From NCBI GenBank assembly GCA_030679635.1, contig JAUXSZ010000111.1:1-5410 (forward strand): a stretch of 5,410 bases of DNA. Reading direction: 5' to 3'. Source of the stretch: Sulfuricurvum sp. (GTDB lineage Bacteria > Campylobacterota > Campylobacteria > Campylobacterales > Sulfurimonadaceae). A program made the translations under genes and the position numbers. Numbering within the stretch: the stretch's first letter is position 1; each line of letters opens with the position of its first letter. Below, piece after piece: positions 1 to 5,410 of this stretch. Below the pieces are notes generated by a model. That model saw nothing but the letters and a program-made list of their open reading frames with translations. It ran no database searches and was not told where the DNA came from.

Positions 1-1
1 G

Positions 2-583
2 GGTAATATTGTGCCTCCGATGAAATTTTTAACCATCGCAAAAAAGACCAAGCTTTATCCTCAAATCACACTTGAAGTAATTTATCAAGCCTGTACTCTT
101 TTTGCAACACGCGATGAGGAATTCTCAATTAACCTCTCTGACACGGATATCCGTAATCCTTATACGGTGAGTGAAATTATTAAAACGATCACCGAAACGG
201 GGACTGCATCTCGGATCGTTTTTGAAATTTTGGAATCAGAGGGGATTGAAAATTATGACGAAGTGGCACAGTTTATTACCAAAGTAAAAGCGCTAGGAGC
301 GAAAATAGCAATCGATGATTTTGGGACGGGGTATTCTAATTTTGAAAATATACTAAAATTAAGTGTCGACTACATCAAGATAGATGGCTCACTGATACGG
401 GAAATTATTGGCAATAGACGTCATCGTATTATTGTTGAAACGATTATCGATTTTGCGCAAAAGATTGATGCCATGACGATTGCGGAGTTTGTCGAAGATG
501 TAGCTATCTATGACACACTCAAAGAACTGGGTGTGGATTATTCACAAGGATACTTTACAGGCAAGCCGATATCGCTGTCTTGA
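2..583 (+). CDS. EAL-domain c-di-GMP phosphodiesterase, C-terminal part (5' end off window)
   Basis: The product should hydrolyse cyclic di-GMP to pGpG through an EAL domain. The frame is open from the left edge and reads Gly-Asn-Ile-Val-Pro-Pro, a typical inner stretch of the domain. The GTG at 11 is therefore an internal Val codon, and the Glu-Ala-Leu motif and any sensor or GGDEF domain lie upstream, unseen. Counting that Val as residue 1, the metal and catalytic positions known from RocR-type enzymes all appear: N41 (SINLS), E72 (FEILE), D102-D103 in the loop-6 motif DDFGTGYSNF, K123 (YIKIDG), E159 (AEFVE) and Q179 (SQGYF). The spacing K-36-E-56-Q matches the family, so the visible part looks catalytically competent. 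The gene ends in TGA and converges on the minus-strand operon. Eight hand-counted lines (61-540) give about 38% G+C, lower than carB. The partner signal and any second domain cannot be known from this window. Confidence 0.95.
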   Translation, partial: GNIVPPMKFLTIAKKTKLYPQITLEVIYQACTLFATRDEEFSINLSDTDIRNPYTVSEIIKTITETGTASRIVFEILESEGIENYDEVAQFITKVKALGAKIAIDDFGTGYSNFENILKLSVDYIKIDGSLIREIIGNRRHRIIVETIIDFAQKIDAMTIAEFVEDVAIYDTLKELGVDYSQGYFTGKPISLS

Positions 584-598
584 TACATTAGATGTTTA

Positions 599-620
599 TC
601 CTCTGTAGGTATACAAAGGA
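599..620. terminator. Weak stem-loop between convergent genes, possible terminator
   Basis: TCCTCTGT and ACAAAGGA flank a 6-nt loop and pair with one mismatch as + strand RNA. As minus-strand RNA the mismatch becomes a G-U wobble, giving a continuous 8-bp stem. It begins 16 nt after the EAL stop codon. On the + strand a short TTTT run follows about 7 nt after the stem, which is too far for a classical intrinsic terminator. Its placement between two converging genes is the main support. Confidence 0.3.
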
Positions 621-634
621 AATCAATTTTGCCT

Positions 635-653
635 TACGCCAACTATTGGCGTA
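635..653. terminator. Perfect 8-bp palindromic hairpin containing the stop codon of the ATP-grasp gene
   Basis: TACGCCAA, CTA, TTGGCGTA forms a perfect 8-bp stem with a 3-nt loop and reads equivalently on both strands. On the minus strand the loop is exactly the TAG stop of the ATP-grasp gene, so one arm is coding and the other is 3' untranslated. It could act as a bidirectional transcript end or as a 3'-end stabiliser. Neither strand has a T-tract right after the stem, so a standard intrinsic terminator is not demonstrated. Confidence 0.4.
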
Positions 654-1824
654 GTACATGTCCCACAAACTTGGACATATTGTTCAATATTTTTCCTCCG
701 CGTCGGAATCCTAATCCGCACGCTTCGTAGGCGAAAAAGACACCTGCTTGATAGCTGTTTCCTTGATCGTCTTTTGGTAATTCGACGTACTCTTGATAAA
801 TGGCTTTGAAATTACCGTACGGGCCGTCATTTGCTTCAATGACATTGCCGGAAGCATCCAAAATACGGACATTCGCCCCTTCGCGTCCAAAGACTCTCTT
901 TTCGACGCAGCTAACCCCTTGCAGCGGCTCAAAAGAGGTTTTGAGGAGATAGGGTGAATCGGGGAATAGGTCGCATAGGATTTTGAGCATCCCTTTGGAC
1001 TGAAATAACAACGTATAGGCAGGGTTGAGGATAATCGCCTTTTGGTTGTTAACAATCGATCCTAGTAAAACAGCGAGTTCAGGTTCATCAATCGCGATAT
1101 CTTCCCATGGAAAGAGTTTAAACCAATATTCGTAAGCGTTATCGCTGCTGTCGTAGATCCCCTCTTCATCGAAGCGTACGCCGCCCAGAGGTTCAAATCC
1201 TGTCTCAAATCCAGCATCGATTGCCATCTGCTGTAATAATCGAACGGTTTGCTCCTCTTCGATATCCTCGCTCACGGAACTAAAGAGTATTTTCCACCCA
1301 TCATAGTGTTCCTCGAAGGTTTCGGGATCATCAAAGAGGGTGACAAGGCGGCGAAAGTTATCGCTGATCGCTTCATACACATTGTTAAATTGACGTTCTT
1401 CGTCCATCTTATTGTGTTTAAGAATCGCCCATTGCAAAATGGCCGTTTCAAACAGAGCCGTTGGGGTATCCGCATTAAATTCGATGAGTTTGATGGGCAA
1501 TCCATCGATCCCTCCTGCAAGATCGAAACGGCCGTAAAGATGCCAGTGGACATCATTGTCCCAACTTTTTTTGATCGATTCGATGAGATTGAAAGGGATC
1601 CCGAGATCAAAAAAGAGATTATTATCGATAACATGCTGCGCTGCAGTGGCGTACATGTCATAGAGCTCATTGACCACTTCGTAATAGGCTTCTGCTTGCT
1701 GGTCGCTGACAAGAACCAATTCGTCTGCAACGTATTTGCTCTGATCGCTGTCGGTATGCCAGTGAAACCCAATCTCTTCAAGGACGCTATCGTTGATGGG
1801 TTGTATCTTTTGTAAGGCTACCAT
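643..1824 (-). CDS. Glutathionylspermidine synthase-like ATP-grasp ligase (YgiC/YjfC type)
   Basis: This is a 393-residue stand-alone ATP-grasp enzyme of the glutathionylspermidine synthase family, expected to form an amide bond at the cost of ATP. The N-terminal amidase of E. coli Gss is absent, and the length and landmarks match YgiC (about 386 aa). Numbered from the ATG at 1827, visible motifs are YGRFDLA at 98-104, IEFNADTPTALFE at 115-127, YWFKLFPWE at 234-242, NPAYTLLFQSK at 268-278, EKRVFGREGANV at 309-320, GPYG at 335-338 and GLGFRR at 371-376. By analogy with Gss, R100, D102, E116, N118, K278, K310 and R375 are the likely Mg-ATP and substrate residues, so the enzyme looks active. I prefer the second ATG (1824): the GGAGGA site lies 5 nt before it and only 2 nt before the first. 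The substrate is unknown. To my knowledge YgiC and YjfC do not make glutathionylspermidine. The immediately upstream lipoprotein is the obvious candidate partner. Confidence 0.92.
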   Translation of the reverse strand: MVALQKIQPINDSVLEEIGFHWHTDSDQSKYVADELVLVSDQQAEAYYEVVNELYDMYATAAQHVIDNNLFFDLGIPFNLIESIKKSWDNDVHWHLYGRFDLAGGIDGLPIKLIEFNADTPTALFETAILQWAILKHNKMDEERQFNNVYEAISDNFRRLVTLFDDPETFEEHYDGWKILFSSVSEDIEEEQTVRLLQQMAIDAGFETGFEPLGGVRFDEEGIYDSSDNAYEYWFKLFPWEDIAIDEPELAVLLGSIVNNQKAIILNPAYTLLFQSKGMLKILCDLFPDSPYLLKTSFEPLQGVSCVEKRVFGREGANVRILDASGNVIEANDGPYGNFKAIYQEYVELPKDDQGNSYQAGVFFAYEACGLGFRRGGKILNNMSKFVGHVLRQ

Positions 1825-1826
1825 CA

Positions 1827-2402
1827 TTATCCTCCGTAGCTGCTAGAAGAAGAGGTACTGCTAGACCCTTTGCTGCCAAAGAAGCTTTTTTTCTGGCTGT
1901 TGGTGGAAGAGCTTCCGCCGCTTTGTGTACGGTGATAGGCAGAGCGGTTGGATGCATCTTGATTTTTGCGAAAATTCGAGTTGTTCATGAGGGCATTGCC
2001 GATCATGTTTCCAAGCAATGCTCCCCCTGCAGCTGCGAGAATCGTTCCTCCAAGCCCCATCCCTTCACTTTTTGGTTCAGAATTGAGTTCGGATTTCCCC
2101 TCTTGCATTTTTTTGTATTCTTGATCGGCAAGCTCTTTCATCTCTGCTTCACTCATAACCCGTTCATGGACGGTGCCGTTTTCATCGGTTTCATGGATAA
2201 TGGCACGGCTTGGACCCGTTGTCGGCATCTCTTCGATGACAACGTATTTACCATTGGGCTGTTGTTCTACGATGATAAATTTGTTGGGAGCTTCTGCATT
2301 CTGAGTCTCTTCTTGTGAGCTTTGGCATCCGCTAAGGGCGCTTAAAACGGCCAATCCGGCACTCCCCATAATAACGTTTCGTGCGCTGATACTGTGTTTC
2401 AT
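1827..2402 (-). CDS. UPF0323-family lipoprotein with glycine-zipper and Ser-rich tail ending in Gly-Gly
   Basis: This is a 191-residue predicted lipoprotein resembling the UPF0323 family (C. jejuni Cj0371, H. pylori HP0232). Residues 1-25 form a signal peptide with early Lys/Arg, a hydrophobic core (10-23) and the lipobox L23-S24-G25-C26. Q27 follows the cysteine; with no Asp there, outer-membrane sorting is likely under the E. coli rule. Residues 41-83 form a compact mixed region (FIIVEQQPNGKYVVIEEMP and onward), and 84-101 is a charged, probably helical stretch. Residues 114-138 are a Gly/Ala-rich hydrophobic segment with a G127-x3-G131-x3-G135 glycine zipper. From 140 on the protein is polar, then Ser/Gly-rich with a KKSFFGSKG patch, ending Ser5-Tyr-Gly-Gly. 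The frame is open upstream to 2612, but only the ATG at 2402 gives a signal peptide and has a Shine-Dalgarno site, and extension would overlap the previous gene. The molecular function is unknown; Cj0371 has been linked to virulence traits in C. jejuni. Confidence 0.88.
   Translation of the reverse strand: MKHSISARNVIMGSAGLAVLSALSGCQSSQEETQNAEAPNKFIIVEQQPNGKYVVIEEMPTTGPSRAIIHETDENGTVHERVMSEAEMKELADQEYKKMQEGKSELNSEPKSEGMGLGGTILAAAGGALLGNMIGNALMNNSNFRKNQDASNRSAYHRTQSGGSSSTNSQKKSFFGSKGSSSTSSSSSYGG
1830..1835 (-). promoter_or_regulatory. Ribosome binding site for the ATP-grasp gene, inside the lipoprotein's last two codons
   Basis: On the minus strand the junction reads GGAGGATAATGATG. GGA GGA encodes the terminal Gly-Gly of the lipoprotein and is also a near-perfect Shine-Dalgarno sequence. 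TAA is the lipoprotein stop, and its last A is the first base of ATG number one. The spacing favours ATG number two at 1824. The layout implies translational coupling of the two genes. Confidence 0.8.
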
Positions 2403-2409
2403 CCTAATT

Positions 2410-2414
2410 CTCCT
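2410..2414 (-). promoter_or_regulatory. Ribosome binding site deciding the lipoprotein start
   Basis: AGGAG on the minus strand is followed by 7 nt and the ATG at 2402. It overlaps the TAG stop (2413-2415) of the Sua5-like gene, so ribosomes ending there are placed on the next gene's start. It supports the 191-aa lipoprotein over the upstream-extended reading frame. Confidence 0.8.
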
Positions 2415-2841
2415 ATCGTAGTTGTTGAAAGTGTGTGGATGTGAGTCTAAAAATACTCGATGGTGCACACTCATAGAAGCCTTGGGCATCCTCAATGATC
2501 CTATCGCTGTGTTGCTCGCAGAAGTTCTGATCATAGTGTTTTCCGCTCTCATTTGCCGACGTTGAATAAAGCCATCCATAATGTGAGACGAGGTCGGCGT
2601 GAGGCGTTCCATTGACGTAACGAATGGCTTGATTCTTGATCACAAACGTCGTTTTCTTCGCATGTCGTACCCATGTGCGATATTTGAGGGGAATTCTCGA
2701 GTGTTGTTGCAGAATTTTAAAAGAGGCGAAAACTTTGAGAAAAGGTTTCCCTTCCTCGCGCCCTTTAAGTTGAGCAAGAGCTGAGGCATCTTGGGAAAGA
2801 AATCCGACGGTCGTATCGGTTTGCGCAAGGATAACGTGCAT
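2413..2841 (-). CDS. Short Sua5/YciO/YrdC-family protein, probable threonylcarbamoyl-AMP synthase-like
   Basis: The 142-residue product belongs to the Sua5/YciO/YrdC family, whose TsaC members make threonylcarbamoyl-AMP from threonine, bicarbonate and ATP for the t6A37 modification of ANN-decoding tRNAs. Visible motifs are LAQTDTTVGFLS (5-16), matching the family's N-terminal PTDT-GL element; the KxR motif K26-G27-R28 followed by GKPF; KKTTFVI (62-68); AIRYVNG with R74 (72-78); the SxN motif in STSANESG (S95, N97); and SSIFRL near the C-terminus. It is well short of E. coli TsaC (190 aa) and has no C-terminal Sua5 domain, but the core motifs are in order, so it reads as a compact family form rather than a broken gene. 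The ATG lies 4 nt after the carB stop and lacks a clear Shine-Dalgarno site (the preceding bases are CCAATAATCCT), so translation is probably coupled to carB. YciO-like function remains possible, so I give no symbol. Confidence 0.85.
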   Translation of the reverse strand: MHVILAQTDTTVGFLSQDASALAQLKGREEGKPFLKVFASFKILQQHSRIPLKYRTWVRHAKKTTFVIKNQAIRYVNGTPHADLVSHYGWLYSTSANESGKHYDQNFCEQHSDRIIEDAQGFYECAPSSIFRLTSTHFQQLR

Positions 2842-2845
2842 AGGA

Positions 2846-5410
2846 TTATTGGATAAGATAATCTTGCAATGCTTGCGGTTTCATCCAGCCATCGTCGTTC
2901 ATTTGTGCCATGGCCTCAATAGCAGCACGTGCAGCACTAAGGGTGGTGAAATAAGGGATTCCCATGCGCAATACGATTTGTCGTATTTGCTCTGCATCTT
3001 TTTTGGCAGTTTGGTTATCCGACGTATTGATCGCGAGGGCAATGTCGCCATTTTTCATAATGTCTTCGATATTGGGACGACCTTCAGAAATTTTCAGAAC
3101 GGCTTCGCATGCGATTCCGGCTTGGGCAATGATTTTTTGAGTACCGCTTGTTGCCACAAGGGTAAATCCTTGCGTTGTTAGCCCTTGTGCAATTTCAACG
3201 GCATGTTTTTTGTCTGCATCGATAAACGAGAGGAAACAGGTCCCTGATGTTGGAATTTTATTTCCGGCGGCAAGTTGACTTTTGGCGAAACTGACGCCGA
3301 AATTTTGGCTGATCCCCATTACTTCGCCCGTTGATTTCATCTCAGGTGAGAGGACGAGATCGGCACCGTAGAGTTTATTGAATGGGAATACGGCCTCTTT
3401 GATGGCAACATGCCCCTTAAGGCGCGGCTTGAGAAGACCGTCCTCTTCCATGAGAACATCATAGTTATCGTAGTATTTGAGTGCATTGCGCAGTGTGTCT
3501 CCGAGCATTACGCGTGTCGCGATTTTTGCCAAAGGCATACCGGTTGCTTTGGAGACAAACGGTACGGTACGAGAAGCTCTTGGATTGACTTCGATGATGT
3601 AAATTTCGTTTTGATAAATCGCATATTGGATATTGAGAAGTCCAATGACCCCAAGTCCGAGGGCAATGACTTTGGTTTGCTGCTCTACTTGTTTTTTTAG
3701 CTCATCGCTCAATCCCACAGGAGGGAGTGAACATGCGCTGTCTCCGGAGTGAATCCCCGCCTCTTCGATGTGCTGCATGACAGAGCCGATATAGACTTCG
3801 GTACCGTCACTGATCGCATCAACATCGAGTTCGACCGCTTGATCGAGGAACTTATCAACAAGGACAGGTGAATCGTTACTGACCGATACGGCTACGTCCA
3901 TATAGGTGCGCAGGTCGTCTTCGTTGTAAACAATACGCATGGCCCGTCCACCCAAAACGTAGGAAGGACGAACGAGTACGGGGTAGCCGAGTTTCTCAGC
4001 GACACCAAAAGCCTGTTCTTTGGTCATGGCGATACCGTTTTCAGGCTGTTTTAACCCTTTTTCGACGACAAATGCGGAGAATTTTTCCCGATTTTCAGCC
4101 AAATCAATCACGGTAGCAGACGTTCCGGCGATGACCGCACCCATCTCTTCTAAAGAGTTTGCCAACTTTAACGGAGTTTGACCGCCGAAATGGACAATAA
4201 TGCCGTTTGGCTGTTCACGCTCAACAACGGCACGGACATGTTCAAAATCGATCGGCTCAAAATAGAGAACATCGGAGGTGTCATAGTCGGTAGAAACGGT
4301 TTCTGGATTACAGTTGTACATGATTGTCTCGATACCCATCTCTTTGAGTGCGAATGCCGCATGGACACAGCAGTAGTCAAACTCGATCCCCTGACCGATA
4401 CGGTTCGGTCCGCCGCCTAAGATAAGGACTTTTCTCTTATCGCTTTTGCGAGGCTCTTGAAGCCCTAATCGGGTGATATTGGTGGTAGAGTAGAGATACG
4501 GGGTCAGTGCCCCAAACTCTGCAGAACAGGTATCTACTTCGTTGTATTCAAAGGCAATCTGGAGTGCTTTTCGGGCATTGTAAACATCGTTTTCTTTTGC
4601 ATTTCCGCCGTTTTGCGTGATCAATCGGGCAATATTCTTATCAGAGAAACCTTCCGTTTTTAGACGTCGCAGTTGCTCTTCATCTTTGAGAGTAGAGGAG
4701 GTAATGACCGATTCTTGTGCCACAAGCTCTTCGATTTGTGTCAAGAACCATGGATCGATTTTTGAGAGTTCAAAAATATCTTCCTGGCTAAGCCCCATAC
4801 GGAACCCTTGCGCTACGTAAAGGATACGCTCGGCGTTAGGACGGCGGATTTCGTGCTTCACAAATTCCAAATCACCTTCAATCGGATCAAAACCGCTCAA
4901 ACCCGTCTCGAGGGAGCAGAGCGCTTTTTGAACCGACTCTTTGAAGGTACGGCCTATCGCCATCGCTTCTCCGACCGATTTCATGCTGGTGGTAAGGGTC
5001 GATTCCGCTTCCGGAAATTTTTCGAACGTGAAACGGGGGACTTTTGTGACGATATAGTCGATGACTGGTTCAAAGCTCGCCGGAGTTCCGGTGATGTCAT
5101 TGGTGAGTTCATCGAGGGTAAATCCAACGGCCAAAAGGGTTGCTATCTTCGCAATCGGATAGCCGGTTGCTTTGGAGGCGAGTGCCGATGAACGGGAAAC
5201 GCGCGGATTCATTTCGATGACGATCATACGTCCTGTCTTAGGATCAACAGAGAATTGGACGTTTGATCCCCCCGTATCTACCCCTACTTCACGTAAAATA
5301 GCAAATGAGGCATCACGCATACGTTGATACTCTTTGTCGGTGAGGGTAAGGGCAGGGGCTACGGTGATAGAGTCTCCCGTATGAACCCCCATAGGATCAA
5401 AGTTTTCAAT
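2846..5410 (-). CDS. carB: Carbamoyl-phosphate synthase large subunit, 5' end off window
   Basis: CarB makes carbamoyl phosphate from bicarbonate, two ATP and ammonia supplied by CarA, feeding pyrimidine and arginine synthesis in the cytoplasm. The frame is open to the right edge (Ile-Glu-Asn-Phe-Asp-Pro before the Met at 5392), so that Met is internal, equivalent to about E. coli residue 240. Some 854 residues are visible and about 233 are missing. Numbered from that Met, the first ATP-grasp half has Q46, E60 and N62 (E. coli Q285, E299, N301). The oligomerisation domain spans roughly 163-315. The second ATP-grasp half starts near KVLILGGGPNRIGQG (321-335) and has R475 in VRPSYVLGGRAM, then Q589, E601 and N603 (E. 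coli Q829, E841, N843). The C-terminal MGS-like allosteric domain (about 710-848) keeps T748, T751, K767, N789 and T790, matching E. coli effector-site T974, T977, K993, N1015 and T1016, so control by ornithine, UMP or IMP is plausible. About 14 extra residues relative to E. coli lie within 634-660. Confidence 0.98.
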   Translation of the reverse strand: MENFDPMGVHTGDSITVAPALTLTDKEYQRMRDASFAILREVGVDTGGSNVQFSVDPKTGRMIVIEMNPRVSRSSALASKATGYPIAKIATLLAVGFTLDELTNDITGTPASFEPVIDYIVTKVPRFTFEKFPEAESTLTTSMKSVGEAMAIGRTFKESVQKALCSLETGLSGFDPIEGDLEFVKHEIRRPNAERILYVAQGFRMGLSQEDIFELSKIDPWFLTQIEELVAQESVITSSTLKDEEQLRRLKTEGFSDKNIARLITQNGGNAKENDVYNARKALQIAFEYNEVDTCSAEFGALTPYLYSTTNITRLGLQEPRKSDKRKVLILGGGPNRIGQGIEFDYCCVHAAFALKEMGIETIMYNCNPETVSTDYDTSDVLYFEPIDFEHVRAVVEREQPNGIIVHFGGQTPLKLANSLEEMGAVIAGTSATVIDLAENREKFSAFVVEKGLKQPENGIAMTKEQAFGVAEKLGYPVLVRPSYVLGGRAMRIVYNEDDLRTYMDVAVSVSNDSPVLVDKFLDQAVELDVDAISDGTEVYIGSVMQHIEEAGIHSGDSACSLPPVGLSDELKKQVEQQTKVIALGLGVIGLLNIQYAIYQNEIYIIEVNPRASRTVPFVSKATGMPLAKIATRVMLGDTLRNALKYYDNYDVLMEEDGLLKPRLKGHVAIKEAVFPFNKLYGADLVLSPEMKSTGEVMGISQNFGVSFAKSQLAAGNKIPTSGTCFLSFIDADKKHAVEIAQGLTTQGFTLVATSGTQKIIAQAGIACEAVLKISEGRPNIEDIMKNGDIALAINTSDNQTAKKDAEQIRQIVLRMGIPYFTTLSAARAAIEAMAQMNDDGWMKPQALQDYLIQ

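Noticed and set aside
11..13. GTG as the start codon of the EAL protein
   Set aside because: The frame is open to the left edge and the residues before it (Gly-Asn-Ile) continue the EAL domain; the essential N-terminal part of the domain would be missing.
1249..1815. A 188-codon + strand open frame opposite the ATP-grasp gene
   Set aside because: It lies wholly antisense to a gene with clear family motifs, and its translation shows no recognisable domain.
1836..1860. Ser-codon tract of the lipoprotein tail as a DNA microsatellite
   Set aside because: The serines use mixed codons (TCT, AGC, AGT) with at most three identical codons in a row, so this is protein-level low complexity, not a slippery repeat.
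1886..1892. A7 tracts (minus strand) at 1886-1892 and 2108-2114 as phase-variation sites in the lipoprotein gene
   Set aside because: Runs of the same length occur in carB (3694-3700) and in the ATP-grasp gene (1566-1572), so they look like ordinary Lys-codon background; seven A residues is also short for phase variation.
1923..2318. A 131-codon + strand open frame opposite the lipoprotein gene
   Set aside because: It is an antisense shadow; its Phe/Cys-rich translation is what results from reading the opposite strand of Lys/Glu-rich codons.
2403..2612. A 70-residue N-terminal extension of the lipoprotein
   Set aside because: It would bury the signal peptide, overlaps the Sua5-like gene in another frame, and the AGGAG site at 2410-2414 points to the ATG at 2402.
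5390..5392. ATG at 5392 as the start of carB
   Set aside because: It corresponds to about residue 240 of E. coli CarB, and the upstream codons read Ile-Glu-Asn-Phe-Asp-Pro, which is conserved CarB sequence.

Overview
The window looks like chromosome of a Campylobacterota (epsilonproteobacterial) organism. The evidence is a UPF0323-type lipoprotein, a family known mainly from Campylobacter and Helicobacter, directly followed by a glutathionylspermidine-synthase-like ATP-grasp gene (the arrangement I recall for Cj0371-Cj0372 of C. jejuni), and a very short Sua5/YciO/YrdC protein of the kind found in this phylum. Hand-counted lines give about 49% G+C in carB and about 44% in the ATP-grasp gene. 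That fits a Sulfuricurvum-like genome better than low-G+C Campylobacter or Helicobacter, but the genus is an inference.

Layout from left to right: (1) the 3' part of an EAL-domain c-di-GMP phosphodiesterase on the + strand, cut by the left edge; (2) a short convergent intergenic stretch with two small stem-loops, one of which contains the stop codon of the neighbouring gene; (3) four tightly packed minus-strand genes. In transcription order, right to left, these are carB (5' end beyond the right edge), a Sua5/YciO/YrdC-like gene 4 nt after it, a UPF0323 lipoprotein gene 10 nt further on, and an ATP-grasp amide-ligase-like gene whose first ATG overlaps the lipoprotein stop. There is no gap longer than 300 bases and no room for an internal terminator, so the four genes are very probably one transcriptional unit whose promoter lies outside the window.

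carB makes carbamoyl phosphate for pyrimidines and arginine. The Sua5-like protein is probably a tRNA t6A-type threonylcarbamoyl-AMP synthase or relative. The last two genes form a separate functional pair. The lipoprotein has a signal peptide with lipobox, a glycine-zipper segment and a Ser/Gly-rich tail ending in Tyr-Gly-Gly. Its partner is an ATP-grasp enzyme of the YgiC/YjfC type with the expected Mg-ATP residues. E. coli carries analogous pairs (ygiB-ygiC, yjfM-yjfC) with a different lipoprotein family that also ends in Gly-Gly. The most interesting idea here is that the ligase modifies the lipoprotein tail. That is a hypothesis; the sequence shows only the coupling and the shared tail features.

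No rRNA, tRNA, CRISPR array, insertion sequence, riboswitch or attachment site was seen.
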